The notes beneath the pieces were generated by a model, which worked only from the letters and a program-made list of their open reading frames with translations, made no database searches and had not been told where the DNA came from. A DNA stretch of 64,000 bases, from assembly GCA_008015505.1 (NCBI GenBank), contig SSFR01000006.1, positions 62,001-126,000 on the forward strand. Reading direction: 5' to 3'. This DNA comes from Pedobacter sp. (GTDB lineage Bacteria > Bacteroidota > Bacteroidia > Sphingobacteriales > Sphingobacteriaceae). Below are positions 53,105 through 63,936 of this stretch, in pieces. The translations under genes were made by a program, and so were the position numbers. Positions within the stretch are counted from its first letter, which is position 1; each line of letters opens with the position of its first letter.

Positions 53105-53512
53105 ATGCAACACTGGCTAGTTAAATCAGAACCAAAAAAATATAGTTGGGAAAAATTCATTCAGGATGGACGCACCTTTTGGGATGGTGTGCGTAATTTT
53201 CAAGCCCGCAATAATTTAAAAGCAATGAAGGAAGGTGATTTAGCTCTCTTTTATCATAGTAATGAGGGAAAGTCGGTTGTAGGTATTGCCAAAGTAGTGA
53301 AAGAGGCTTATCAGGATCCCACCACAGCAGATAAAAACTGGGTGGCCGTCGATCTGGTTCCTGTTCAAACAATTCTAAATCCTGTAGCCTTAGATAAAAT
53401 CAAAGTTGACGAACGATTACAAAATATTGCTTTGGTTAAACAAGGACGATTATCTGTCATGCCGCTGAAAAAAGAAGAATTTGATCGAATACTTGAACTT
53501 GGAGCACTATAG
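53105..53512 (+). CDS. EVE-domain protein
   Basis: A 135-residue single-domain protein: HWLVKSEPKKYSWEKFIQDG, WDGVRNFQARNNLKAMKEGDLALFYHS and SVVGIAKVVKEAYQDPT follow the EVE (PUA-like) fold, which binds modified bases in nucleic acids. Many such proteins are encoded in ordinary bacterial genomes; its target is unknown. It lies 73 bases after ogt in the same direction. Confidence 0.9.
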   Translation: MQHWLVKSEPKKYSWEKFIQDGRTFWDGVRNFQARNNLKAMKEGDLALFYHSNEGKSVVGIAKVVKEAYQDPTTADKNWVAVDLVPVQTILNPVALDKIKVDERLQNIALVKQGRLSVMPLKKEEFDRILELGAL

Positions 53513-53538
53513 TGTATCACACTAAGAGAGGGGTATTT

Positions 53539-54660
53539 CTATCGATGGAAATGGTTGTGCCTAGTTTTCCGCTTTAAGGTATGTTTTGAGCTAGAATGAG
53601 TATGCTGGGTTCTGGTTTTTGTCACATGGTGGTGATGATTTTGAGGGTAAGTTTCCGAGGGATTTAACACGTCATATATGGAGCTATAAACTTGTTTACT
53701 AAGTAAGGGTGTCACTAGTGGCTTTGGATCTGCTGATGACCCATGAATAATTTGTTTATTATATGAAGGATTTAAAGCACTCAAGGTTCCTATATCAATA
53801 TGCGCAGCTTTGGCGAAACCTGCTAAGGAGACCACTTTATTCACCCAGATGATTTCTGTAGCCATATTGAAGTTAACCATAGATGGAGTAATACCGTACT
53901 TTTTGTAATAATTCATCATATAATTAGTGGCAATATAAGCAGGAACATAATTTTGTGTCTGTTTAGGAAGATAAGGCCTAATTCGCCAGAAATCTGCTAT
54001 TCCTCCTGATCTTTGAATAGCTTTCAGTACAATACTTGTTCCGCAATTATACGCGGCGATGGCTAATAACCAATCTCCAAACTGTTTGTAGGTATCTTTA
54101 AAATAAGTAGCTGCTGCATAGCTGGCTTGCACTGGATCTTTACGCTCATCAACATATTGATTCATTTGTAGCCCATAACTTTTTGCCGTACCTGACATAA
54201 ATTGCCAAAGTCCCTTGGCCCCTGCATGAGAAACGGCATGCGGATTGAGTGAAGACTCTAAAACAGTAATAAACTTGATTTCATCAGGTATTCCCATTTC
54301 CTTTAATGCTTTTTCAAAAATTGGAAAATAGTATTTTGAAAGACCTACTACTTTACCAATCTGCTTCTTGTACTTGGAGATATATAAATCGATATAGTTT
54401 TGTACATGTTGATTATAGGTCAATGGAACCGTTTTTTGTAAGGAATCTAATCTACGCTTGTAAATCTGATTTTGGTAGCCAGCTAAAAAACTGAGATCAG
54501 CCTGTGGCAATACCAATGGTCTCTTTTTGAAATATTCTTGCATTTGGACTTTTTCAAGCTCTTTGACAGAATCCTCTGGAGAAGCCTTTTGGGCATTTAC
54601 AGTTAAATAATAAAATGAAAGTGGGGCTAATAAAGCAATAGCCTTTATCCTGTTCATCAT
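53539..54660 (-). CDS. Membrane-bound lytic murein transglycosylase (MltD-like)
   Basis: A 373-residue exported protein with signal peptide (AIALLAPLSFYYLTVNAQ). The SLT domain (about residues 115-260) has the catalytic Glu in LESSLNPHAVSHAGAKGLW, then QFMSGTAKSYGL and AIAAYNCG. The C-terminal 40 residues are strongly His/Lys/Arg-rich (NHHHHVTKTRTQHTHSSSKH), which is unusual for MltD; LysM repeats are not evident. It cleaves glycan strands of peptidoglycan. The start at MMNRIK is preferred to one 19 codons upstream. Confidence 0.85.
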   Translation of the reverse strand: MMNRIKAIALLAPLSFYYLTVNAQKASPEDSVKELEKVQMQEYFKKRPLVLPQADLSFLAGYQNQIYKRRLDSLQKTVPLTYNQHVQNYIDLYISKYKKQIGKVVGLSKYYFPIFEKALKEMGIPDEIKFITVLESSLNPHAVSHAGAKGLWQFMSGTAKSYGLQMNQYVDERKDPVQASYAAATYFKDTYKQFGDWLLAIAAYNCGTSIVLKAIQRSGGIADFWRIRPYLPKQTQNYVPAYIATNYMMNYYKKYGITPSMVNFNMATEIIWVNKVVSLAGFAKAAHIDIGTLSALNPSYNKQIIHGSSADPKPLVTPLLSKQVYSSIYDVLNPSETYPQNHHHHVTKTRTQHTHSSSKHTLKRKTRHNHFHR

Positions 54661-54682
54661 AAACAATATTTGTTTTCGATTA

Positions 54683-56113
54683 TTATTCCCTCTTCTCGTT
54701 TGTAATTTTTTTTGCAAATGCTAATAAATCTTCCTCAGAAAAATATTTCGTTAGAAACTGTAGGCCCAAAGGTAAACCTTCTTTACTAGTACCTGCTGGC
54801 AAGGATATCGCAGGTACACCCACTAAAGAGGCCTGTACGGTAAATATGTCTGCTAAATAGTTTACCACTGGATCTTTACTTTTCTCTTCTAAAGGAAATG
54901 CTGGTGTTGGGGCAGTAGGAAGCATGATAAAGTCATAATGGGCTAAGATATGCTCTGTTTTATTACGAATCAGTCTACGTACTTGTTGTGCTTTAGTATA
55001 ATATGCCTCATAATACCCTGCACTTAAAATAAAAGTACCTAAAAGAATCCGCCTTTTCACCTCAATGCCAAAGCCTTCAGTACGCGATCGTTTGTAAGTA
55101 GATTCTAAATCCATCGCATGCGCACTACGGTAGCCATAACGTATCCCATCATATCGGGCTAGATTGGATGAGGCCTCAGCCATAGTCAGAATATAATAGG
55201 TTGGGACTAAATAATCCAAGTAATCAAAAGAAATAGGTTCCACGATGTGCCCTTCTTTCTGAAGCTGGTTGATATGATATTGAAAGGAGATTCGTACTTC
55301 TTCGTCCAAGCTTTTTGCTTGTAGAGCTTCTATGAAATAGGCTATTTTTTTCTTTCCCTTACTTTTTAGCATATCCGAGTATGGAGATACCGGAAGACGA
55401 GATGATGTACTATCGTATTGATCCCGACCTGCCATAATTTCTAATAACAAAGCCGCATCCTCAACTGATTTAGTTAAAGTACCTACTTGATCAAATGAAG
55501 AAGCATAAGATAAAATCCCATGCCTGGATATTCTTCCATAACTTGGTTTCAGCCCAACTATTCCACAAAATGCTGCGGGTTGCCTAACCGATCCCCCTGT
55601 ATCAGTTCCTAAAGCAGCAAAACATAAATCTGCTTGAACAGCAACAGCCGAACCTCCTGAAGAACCACCTGATACTCGAGTGCGATCAAAAGCATTTTTT
55701 ACTGGTCCATAATAAGATGATTCATTAGAAGCTCCCATAGCAAATTCATCACAATTGAGCCGGCCAATAATAATTGCATCTTCCACTAAAAGACGCTCCA
55801 CAACTGTAGCAGAATAAGGAGAAATATAATTCTTTAGCATTTTGGAACAAGCCGACACTCCATGATCGCGGTAACAAATATTATCCTTAATACCAATGAC
55901 CATACCGGCTAATTTACCCGCTTTTCCAGAAATTATTTTTTGCTGTATTCGTTGTGCTTCTCGTTTCGCTTCTTCTGCGAAAACTTCTACAAAAGCATTT
56001 AAATCATTGTTTTTTTGAATGTTCTGTAGATAGTGATCCACCACCTGAGGCAAGGTTAAAATTTGGTTTTCTAGATCTGATCGCAGTGCTAAAAATGCCC
56101 GATAACTTTTCAT
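54683..56113 (-). CDS. gatA: Asp-tRNA(Asn)/Glu-tRNA(Gln) amidotransferase subunit A
   Basis: A 476-residue amidase-signature protein. The Ser-cisSer-Lys triad lies in GIKDNICYRDHG (Lys), SGGSSGGSAVAVQA and ALGTDTGGSVRQPAAFCG, and the GatA-specific LKPSYGRISRHGILSYASSFDQVG follows. It generates ammonia for transamidation of mischarged tRNA. gatB and gatC are not in the window. It lies 21 bases after purE in the same orientation. Confidence 0.93.
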   Translation of the reverse strand: MKSYRAFLALRSDLENQILTLPQVVDHYLQNIQKNNDLNAFVEVFAEEAKREAQRIQQKIISGKAGKLAGMVIGIKDNICYRDHGVSACSKMLKNYISPYSATVVERLLVEDAIIIGRLNCDEFAMGASNESSYYGPVKNAFDRTRVSGGSSGGSAVAVQADLCFAALGTDTGGSVRQPAAFCGIVGLKPSYGRISRHGILSYASSFDQVGTLTKSVEDAALLLEIMAGRDQYDSTSSRLPVSPYSDMLKSKGKKKIAYFIEALQAKSLDEEVRISFQYHINQLQKEGHIVEPISFDYLDYLVPTYYILTMAEASSNLARYDGIRYGYRSAHAMDLESTYKRSRTEGFGIEVKRRILLGTFILSAGYYEAYYTKAQQVRRLIRNKTEHILAHYDFIMLPTAPTPAFPLEEKSKDPVVNYLADIFTVQASLVGVPAISLPAGTSKEGLPLGLQFLTKYFSEEDLLAFAKKITNEKRE

Positions 56114-56134
56114 AAATATCCAATAAACCTCAGA

Positions 56135-56650
56135 CTAAGCACTCATATCAATATCTCTCGTGCTTTCATCTACTTGGTCTTTGAGTATATTTTTATAGGC
56201 AATGATACGCTGACCCAATTTATCATCTCCAACGGCAAGTATTTGTGCAGCAAGTATTCCTGCATTTTTAGCGGCATTCAGCGCTACCGTTGCTACAGGT
56301 ACACCATTGGGCATTTGTAAAATAGATAAAATGGAGTCCCATCCATCGATTGAATTAGATGACTTAATAGGTACCCCAATAATAGGTAAATATGTAAGCG
56401 AAGCAAGCATTCCCGGTAAATGTGCAGCTCCCCCTGCCCCAGCGATAATCACTTTTAAACCACGATCTGCAGCTGTTTTTGCATAATCAAACATACGATC
56501 TGGGGTCCGATGTGCTGAAACAATACTCAGCTCAAAATCAACTCCTAATTGTTTCAAAATATAAGCGGCCTCTTGCATTGTTGGTAAATCAGATTTACTT
56601 CCCATGACGATACCAACCTGGATATTTTTTTCAACAAATGTCTTGCTCAT
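56135..56650 (-). CDS. purE: N5-carboxyaminoimidazole ribonucleotide mutase
   Basis: A 171-residue enzyme with [32 protein letters not shown] and [17 protein letters not shown], diagnostic of class I PurE. It rearranges N5-CAIR, made by PurK, to CAIR in purine synthesis. Its start overlaps the purK stop by four bases. Confidence 0.95.
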   Translation of the reverse strand: MSKTFVEKNIQVGIVMGSKSDLPTMQEAAYILKQLGVDFELSIVSAHRTPDRMFDYAKTAADRGLKVIIAGAGGAAHLPGMLASLTYLPIIGVPIKSSNSIDGWDSILSILQMPNGVPVATVALNAAKNAGILAAQILAVGDDKLGQRIIAYKNILKDQVDESTRDIDMSA

Positions 56651-57792
56651 AATTCTGTTTCTATTCTTATTTTTTTCTGGACAAAACGTGCTTTCTCAAT
56701 AGCCTTTTCCCTATTAGTATCAATAACGGTTACATGACCCATTTTACGAAAAGGTTTGGTATACTTTTTCCCATACCAATGAAAATAAACGCCACTTAAG
56801 GATAAAACCTCATCCAAACCTAAAATTTTTGCTGATCCCAGATGATCAGAACTTCCCAGTAAATTAACCATCACTGAGTATGCTTTTTGATGGGTATCAC
56901 CAAGCGGAAGATTAAAAATAGCTCGTAAGTGTTGCCCATACTGCGAAGTATAATTACCCTCGATCGTTTGATGCCCACTATTATGAGGTCGGGGTGCTAA
57001 CTCATTCACTAAAAGCTCACCTTCTTTAGTCAAAAATAATTCCACAGCCATAATGCCAATTAATTCTAAGCTTTCCACAATTTTGGTGGCTAATTGTTGG
57101 GCTCGATGAGTTATTTGTGAATCTAACTCGGCTGGGGCTATTAATGATTCAATTAAATTAGCCTCTGTATTGAATTCCATTTCTACGCAGGGAAAAGTTT
57201 TTATTTCGCCATTAGCATTTCTAGCAACAATGATGGCTATTTCTTTATCCAGATCAACCCACTTTTCAATCAAGCTGGGGGCCTCAAAGGCATTCTCAAA
57301 ATCGACCTCCGAATGGAGTTTATAAACACCTTTACCATCATAACCACCCCTTCTCAGTTTTTGAATATATGGAAATGAAATACTCGCCAATGAAAGTTGC
57401 TCTTTAGATGAGATAAGCTGAAAGGATGAACTAGGAATATTGTGTGTCTCAAAAAATTGTTTCTGCAATCCCTTATCTTGAATCATACGAATGACTCTAG
57501 CTTGGGGATAAACTTGCACTCCTTCTAATTCGAGTTGATCCAATGCATCCACATTGACCTGCTCTATTTCTATAGTCAGTATATCAACTTGCTTACCAAA
57601 GTGGTAGACCGCGTCATAATCCATCAAAGACCCCACCACAAAATGATGACAGATATTTTTACAAGGAGCATCCTCATCCGGATCCAATACCCATGTAGTA
57701 CTATTATAATTAATGGATTCCTGTACTAACATGCGTCCCAGTTGCCCACCTCCTAAAATACCTAGTCGTAAATCCTGATAAAATGTCTTCAC
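56647..57792 (-). CDS. purK: N5-carboxyaminoimidazole ribonucleotide synthase
   Basis: A 381-residue ATP-grasp enzyme with the N-terminal [49 protein letters not shown] and [18 protein letters not shown]. It carboxylates AIR with bicarbonate and ATP. A TAGCTTTG -7 box on the minus strand (57809-57816) gives a leader of about 10-15 bases. It forms an operon with purE. Confidence 0.95.
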   Translation of the reverse strand: MKTFYQDLRLGILGGGQLGRMLVQESINYNSTTWVLDPDEDAPCKNICHHFVVGSLMDYDAVYHFGKQVDILTIEIEQVNVDALDQLELEGVQVYPQARVIRMIQDKGLQKQFFETHNIPSSSFQLISSKEQLSLASISFPYIQKLRRGGYDGKGVYKLHSEVDFENAFEAPSLIEKWVDLDKEIAIIVARNANGEIKTFPCVEMEFNTEANLIESLIAPAELDSQITHRAQQLATKIVESLELIGIMAVELFLTKEGELLVNELAPRPHNSGHQTIEGNYTSQYGQHLRAIFNLPLGDTHQKAYSVMVNLLGSSDHLGSAKILGLDEVLSLSGVYFHWYGKKYTKPFRKMGHVTVIDTNREKAIEKARFVQKKIRIETEL

Positions 57793-57808
57793 TCGAAAAA
57801 TATTTTTG

Positions 57809-57816
57809 CAAAGCTA
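57809..57816 (-). promoter_or_regulatory. -7 box of purK-purE
   Basis: Minus-strand TAGCTTTG followed by CA matches TAnnTTTG and lies 16 bases before the purK ATG. Confidence 0.5.
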
Positions 57817-57859
57817 ATTTTTAGAACTCGGAGAACAAATTTTTCCGTTTTAAACAAAC

Positions 57860-59239
57860 TCACAATGATTCTAAAAATGATATCAATGCATCTCGATCCT
57901 TCTTGGACAGATTTCTTACTTTATTTTTTGCATTTTGAGCTTCTCCCCCATGCCATAAAATTGCTTCCATCAAATTTCTGGCCCTTCCATCATGCAAAAA
58001 ATTAGTATGTCCGTTGACTTTCTCGGTCAAACCTATTCCCCAAAGTGGAGTTGTTCTCCACTCTCTTCCATTGGCGTCAAAATCAGGTCTATTATCAGCC
58101 AACCCATCTCCCATATCGTGTAATAATAGATCGGTATACGGATGGATCAATAGATTACTAATAGGTGAAAAAGCTACATTAACCGCTGTTTTTAGGTCAG
58201 GAACGTGACATTTGGCACAGCCAATGCTTATAAAAAGCTGTTTTCCCTGTATGATTAATTGGTCGTTTACCTTCCGACGAACAGGAACTGCAAGTGTTCG
58301 GGTATAAAATTCGACACTATGTAATAAACTATCACTTAGCTCATAAGGATATACCACTGGACCGACGTACTGTGTTTGTCCATCACTACTCTCCTTTGGA
58401 AAGAGATAATTAGTAATGCCCATATCCCCATTGAACGCCGCTGCCACCTGTTGCAAAAGTGAGGGCTGATTAGCCTTCCAACCAAATCTTCCCAAAGTTT
58501 TCTTTTGTTTAACAACATTCCATACATAGTTTGTCTTACCGCTAATACCATCCTGATCCAGATCATTGGGATCCGCCCTACCTTCGATATCGCTGTCGCT
58601 AACTGCTTCTAAAAGACCTAGACCGAAAACTGGTGGCGCAACACGAGCTGAAAGTAAAACCTGTGGAATGGGTATATATGGATTGATAATATCATATTGG
58701 GGCGAACGGAGACTATAAGTGCTTCCATCTGCAAAAGAATACGCGGTTTCTGTATAACTCGTGCGGACATCTGCTTCAGGACGAATACCTATCACACCCC
58801 TGGTTTGTAGCTGCGTCCCGAAACCAGGAACAGGCATTGGTCCTCCATGTTCATCCTGACCGGGGATACTAATTCGGAAGAGTGTATTTGCTGCTGTTTC
58901 ACCCGGTCCAGGTATTTTCCCCCTCCCGTCTGAAATATGACACGAGCCACAGGAAACATTATTATATATTGGTCCCAAACCTGGATTATGAGGCGCAGGT
59001 GCAGTGACAAATGTAGCTTCAAATTGCTGATCTCCAATCTCATGAACATTTTTGAGATATTCTGGCATACCATTAAACATATGCGAAAAGGCTCCACTAC
59101 CATCATCAAATACCGTTTGATTACTTGCACTCAACCAATCACTATTTGGAGACGATGCATTCAAATCAAATTTTCGACAAGCAAAATGCACCAAAGCAAT
59201 AAATCCAATAAGCAGTAGAATTACTTTAGTCGTCCTCAT
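57860..59239 (-). CDS. Di-heme oxidoreductase-family lipoprotein (DUF1111)
   Basis: A 459-residue protein with a lipoprotein signal ending FIALVHFAC and two heme-attachment motifs, CGSCH (near residue 98) and CAKCH (near residue 344). PLWGIGLTEKVNGHTNFLHDGRARNLMEAILWHGGEA in the C-terminal part is typical of the DUF1111 di-heme family. It requires the cytochrome c maturation system encoded in this window. It is encoded just after an imelysin gene and near a Rieske protein and a porin, suggesting a periplasmic iron or redox cluster. Confidence 0.85.
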   Translation of the reverse strand: MRTTKVILLLIGFIALVHFACRKFDLNASSPNSDWLSASNQTVFDDGSGAFSHMFNGMPEYLKNVHEIGDQQFEATFVTAPAPHNPGLGPIYNNVSCGSCHISDGRGKIPGPGETAANTLFRISIPGQDEHGGPMPVPGFGTQLQTRGVIGIRPEADVRTSYTETAYSFADGSTYSLRSPQYDIINPYIPIPQVLLSARVAPPVFGLGLLEAVSDSDIEGRADPNDLDQDGISGKTNYVWNVVKQKKTLGRFGWKANQPSLLQQVAAAFNGDMGITNYLFPKESSDGQTQYVGPVVYPYELSDSLLHSVEFYTRTLAVPVRRKVNDQLIIQGKQLFISIGCAKCHVPDLKTAVNVAFSPISNLLIHPYTDLLLHDMGDGLADNRPDFDANGREWRTTPLWGIGLTEKVNGHTNFLHDGRARNLMEAILWHGGEAQNAKNKVRNLSKKDRDALISFLESL

Positions 59240-59242
59240 TAT

Positions 59243-60313
59243 TCAATTCAGCTGTTGTTGCAAAAACGGTCTCAATTTTTCATCTAAAACGCGCTGCAAA
59301 TCATCAATTTTATCTATAGCATGTTGCAGCTTGGATTGATCAGTCATAATAGCATCCCCAAATGATTTCGGATATATTGCCTGTAAAGCAAATATGGCAG
59401 CTGTATGTTTACTTTTTATTTCAGCATCTAAAGACCGATTAGTTTGGTTCATTAAATCTTCAATTCCTTTACCATCTTCTAAAAATTTACCCTGATAGAT
59501 ATCCATTACTCCTTGAATATTGTTGATAAAATCAGTCATCGAATTTTTAGAAAAAGCGCTTTCCTCTTGGGTAGGGTCTTGTAAATCAAATGGTCTTTTA
59601 ATTTTTTTACCAGCAACCTCCTCACAAATGCTACTCATAGCATCCACGATCTGGAGATAGGCTGATTGCATTGTAGGAAATTTATTCGAACCATTCCCTG
59701 CAGAAGCTAATTCCTGACTGTATCCATTGCTCCAGGTATCACGAACCTCTTTTGAAAGCTTAACTAAATTTTGAGTCAGACTAATGAGATATTCCTTTTC
59801 TCGACCAGTAAGACTAAACACTGATTTATTACCGTCGATACCCCACAATATATACTCAATCGGATGAAATCCTTTAAGAGCTAGATCCAGATTATCTACA
59901 TGGGCCTCCGTCAATGGGTCATTATTTTGCAACAATCCATCTAGATCTTTAAAATTAACTGGCCAAGTGTCAATACGAGGATCGATTGCATTGGCCTTGA
60001 TTGGGCCGAAAAGCCAAGCCTCACTACGTTCCCAAGTGGAGCGAAGATCTTTCCAAGCATTTTTGCAAGCATTGAGGTTCTCATTTGTCGTAGTTGCACT
60101 AAATGCATTTACGGCCATTCGTAATTTCTCCGCTTTGGTGTACATATCTTCGTAAGAAGCGCTACAAACTTTGGTGGCGATGTCCGAAAGGATAGTTTTT
60201 TTTAATTCATTAATCGTCGCGTCTTGATTTGTATTGTCATTTTTTTTGCAAGCACTAGCTATAACGATCAGTATACTACTGATTATTATTTTTTTGGCAA
60301 ACTGCTTACTCAT
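59243..60313 (-). CDS. Imelysin-family lipoprotein
   Basis: A 356-residue lipoprotein (signal IIISSILIVIASACKK). It has the imelysin GxHxxE motif in KGFHPIEYILWGID, with SEAWLFGPI and DPRIDTWPV before it. Imelysin-like proteins are iron-regulated periplasmic proteins thought to bind metal, though their precise role is unsettled. An ATG four codons earlier directly follows the stop of the Rieske gene; MSKQFAKK is preferred. It lies three bases upstream of the di-heme protein gene. Confidence 0.85.
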   Translation of the reverse strand: MSKQFAKKIIISSILIVIASACKKNDNTNQDATINELKKTILSDIATKVCSASYEDMYTKAEKLRMAVNAFSATTTNENLNACKNAWKDLRSTWERSEAWLFGPIKANAIDPRIDTWPVNFKDLDGLLQNNDPLTEAHVDNLDLALKGFHPIEYILWGIDGNKSVFSLTGREKEYLISLTQNLVKLSKEVRDTWSNGYSQELASAGNGSNKFPTMQSAYLQIVDAMSSICEEVAGKKIKRPFDLQDPTQEESAFSKNSMTDFINNIQGVMDIYQGKFLEDGKGIEDLMNQTNRSLDAEIKSKHTAAIFALQAIYPKSFGDAIMTDQSKLQHAIDKIDDLQRVLDEKLRPFLQQQLN

Positions 60314-60325
60314 ACTTGCTTCCAT

Positions 60326-60763
60326 TTAAATAAGATGAATAACTATTTCTTCATTAACGAGTTCTGTCTTGAATTTTTTCAAAGGTTTCAATGCAGGTTC
60401 TATCAACACATTGCCTTCAAAGTCAAATGCACTACCATGCGCAGTGCAATAGATTTGAGATGATGTTGGTGTTAAACTCAGTCCCTCGTGTGTACATTGG
60501 AGATATAGTGCCTGATATCCTCCTTCATTTTTTTTCACCAGTAGTATTTCATGCTCCAAATCAGCTGATCTTACAATCAAAAGATTAGTTTTTTCCACGA
60601 TAAATTTATCTGCAGAAACTTTTAATACTGGAACATTTTGAGCTGCTAGCTGAAGGATTGGTAGCATTTTTGGAGAACACGCCTCCAAAAGCGTTCCGAT
60701 CCCTGCTACCCCACCTAAACAAACCAAGCATCCCGATTTAACAAATTCTCTTCTTGTAGCCAT
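60326..60763 (-). CDS. Rieske 2Fe-2S protein with twin-arginine signal
   Basis: A 145-residue protein starting MATRREFVKSGCLVCLGG, a twin-arginine-type signal with a possible lipidated Cys29. The Rieske cluster ligands are CTH (90-92) and CTAH (106-109), followed by GSAFDFEGNV. It should carry electrons in the periplasm after export in folded form. It lies directly between the porin gene and the imelysin gene, with almost no spacing, so all four genes likely form one operon. Confidence 0.87.
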   Translation of the reverse strand: MATRREFVKSGCLVCLGGVAGIGTLLEACSPKMLPILQLAAQNVPVLKVSADKFIVEKTNLLIVRSADLEHEILLVKKNEGGYQALYLQCTHEGLSLTPTSSQIYCTAHGSAFDFEGNVLIEPALKPLKKFKTELVNEEIVIHLI

Positions 60764-60773
60764 CGAAAACTAA

Positions 60774-62009
60774 CTAAAAATTGTAAGCCACACCTAGATT
60801 GACAAAGCCATTATCCTTGTAATAAAACTGTTGTTGAGGAAAAGGAGTAACAATCAATGCCGGATTGAAATCGCCAGTCATACGTCTAACATAATCCGCC
60901 TTAATGGCTATTCCCCGAGTAGGTTTATATGTTAGACCACCGATTAAATAGTGTTTGGTACCAGCTGCATTTTCGATACCATTGGAAGGAATTTCTGCAT
61001 TCAAATTCACATACTCATATCGTCCAAAAATGATTAAAGCTTTAGTACCATGGAATTTTTTATAGAATATATCATATCCCAGCTCTCCATACATCCCGTA
61101 CATCATAGATGGAGTTTTATTGGCAAACGCCCTATTAATATCATCAGCGTGATTAACCGTCACTATAGTAGCTATAGTCCGAGCCGTAATTCCCTGATGA
61201 CTGTACTGTGCATTAGCTTCACCAAGCACTACTCGATTGCCAAATGGACCTGAGTTTAGTTGTAAGCTATCTGCTCGTCGTTTGTCTAGTGCAGTAGATC
61301 CACCTATATAACCCGACATTTGTAGGCGAAATCGATTAATATAATATAGTATGGATCCATTTACACCTAAATTTAAGCCTTCACTAGCCTGTCCCAATTG
61401 TCTGCCCTCAGCAATTCCGGCATCCCCACTAAACTTTTTGGAATTTAATCCATTGGCAATAGCAAGCGTATAATTAAGTCCTGGAATTGTTTTCACCTGA
61501 CCATATAAACCAACACCAACCTCTCTCCAAGTAGAAGGAATGATCTGTTCTTCCAAAAATGGGCGATCAACACCATTAAATGTAGTTGGTAGGTGGTTTT
61601 CGTTAATATAACCTATCCGAGGAACAAACAAACCAGCTACGATATACATTGTCGGATTGATGTTGAATTTTAAGAAAGCTTGTTCCATTGAAATACTACC
61701 AGTTCCATTACCCTCATCACTAGCCTGTCCAGATACTAGTGCATTTTCTAATTCCATTTCGCTGAAGAAGGAGATGTTTTTGCTGAATTTGTGCCCAATA
61801 AATAATACTACTCGCTTCAAATTTGCTTCAGCACTTTGTCGTTTGGTGTCTATACTATACCGAGCTTCACCGTATCCGGAAATAACTGTTTGCTGTTGTC
61901 TGCGTATCAAACCAGTGGATAAGGAGTCTTCCTGAGTCAAAATTTGTCCGAGTGCAAGCCCTCGAAAGACAAACATCAGAACACCTACATAAAAAAGCGA
62001 CTTAATCAT
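60774..62009 (-). CDS. Outer-membrane porin-like beta-barrel protein
   Basis: A 411-residue protein with a signal peptide ending GLALGQ. The mature part consists of alternating aromatic and polar strands (GYGEARYSID, FFSEMELENAL, AFLKFNINPTMYIVAGLFVP, YKPTRGIAIKADYVRR) and ends in VNLGVAYNF with the C-terminal Phe of outer-membrane barrels. It resembles phosphate-selective-porin-like proteins. It is first in the operon with the Rieske, imelysin and di-heme genes, so uptake of a metal or redox substrate is plausible but unproven. Confidence 0.75.
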   Translation of the reverse strand: MIKSLFYVGVLMFVFRGLALGQILTQEDSLSTGLIRRQQQTVISGYGEARYSIDTKRQSAEANLKRVVLFIGHKFSKNISFFSEMELENALVSGQASDEGNGTGSISMEQAFLKFNINPTMYIVAGLFVPRIGYINENHLPTTFNGVDRPFLEEQIIPSTWREVGVGLYGQVKTIPGLNYTLAIANGLNSKKFSGDAGIAEGRQLGQASEGLNLGVNGSILYYINRFRLQMSGYIGGSTALDKRRADSLQLNSGPFGNRVVLGEANAQYSHQGITARTIATIVTVNHADDINRAFANKTPSMMYGMYGELGYDIFYKKFHGTKALIIFGRYEYVNLNAEIPSNGIENAAGTKHYLIGGLTYKPTRGIAIKADYVRRMTGDFNPALIVTPFPQQQFYYKDNGFVNLGVAYNF

Positions 62010-62165
62010 TTAAATTAATAAAATTAACAAGGAGCTAAATCTAAATCTTATTTAGATTGAATACAAAAGTTAAACGTACTTTCTAATACCTCAGATATAC
62101 CTACTTCAAAAGCTATAAATGAGCTCGTTTTAAAAAATAAATTCAAAAGATTTAGCTAAAACGGG

Positions 62166-62173
62166 TACTTTTG
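62166..62173 (+). promoter_or_regulatory. -7 box of eno
   Basis: TACTTTTG followed by C fits TAnnTTTG and lies 69 bases before the enolase ATG. Confidence 0.45.
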
Positions 62174-62239
62174 CTTCTCAAAAAAATGTCCTGATTTATT
62201 CCAGTATCAGGCAAATCCATTTCAATTTATTGAATATAG

Positions 62240-63532
<1,293 letters not shown>

Positions 63533-63537
63533 TTTTT

Positions 63538-63580
63538 ACCCCCTCTCTACTCTTTGGAGAAAATGAGGGGGGTATTTTTA
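63538..63580 (+). terminator. Intrinsic terminator after eno
   Basis: Arms ACCCCCTC and GAGGGGGGT (63538-63545 and 63565-63573) enclose a 19-base loop and are followed by ATTTTTA. Confidence 0.7.
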
Positions 63581-63628
63581 TATACAAAGCCTCTATTAAT
63601 TTTCTTATTTTTTGCTTAGATTATATTC

Positions 63629-63928
63629 ATGAATCGGGTGGTGGTTATACTAAAAAATAAGTATATCATTTCAAGTACCTTTTTTGTACTCTGGATGTTG
63701 TTCTTCGATCGGAATGACCTAATGAGCCAATACCAATATTGGAATCAACTCAAAAAATTAGAGGCTGAAAAATCCTTTTATACCAAGGAGATTAAAACAA
63801 TAAAAAAAGATCTGAACGAATTAAATACCAATCCGATTATGTTAGAAAAATTTGCTCGTGAAAAGTATTTAATGAAAAAGGAAAATGAAGACTTATTTGT
63901 CATTGTGAATACATCCGAAAGTAAGTAA
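63629..63928 (+). CDS. Septum formation initiator family protein (FtsB/DivIC-like)
   Basis: A 99-residue protein with a short cytoplasmic start, one membrane helix (ISSTFFVLWMLFFD) and a coiled coil (YWNQLKKLEAEKSFYTKEIK), then a conserved end NPIMLEKFAREKYLMKKENED. This is the architecture of FtsB/DivIC, which links FtsL and FtsQ in the divisome. Location after eno is a widespread arrangement for this family. Confidence 0.9.
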   Translation: MNRVVVILKNKYIISSTFFVLWMLFFDRNDLMSQYQYWNQLKKLEAEKSFYTKEIKTIKKDLNELNTNPIMLEKFAREKYLMKKENEDLFVIVNTSESK

Positions 63929-63936
63929 ATCAAAAT

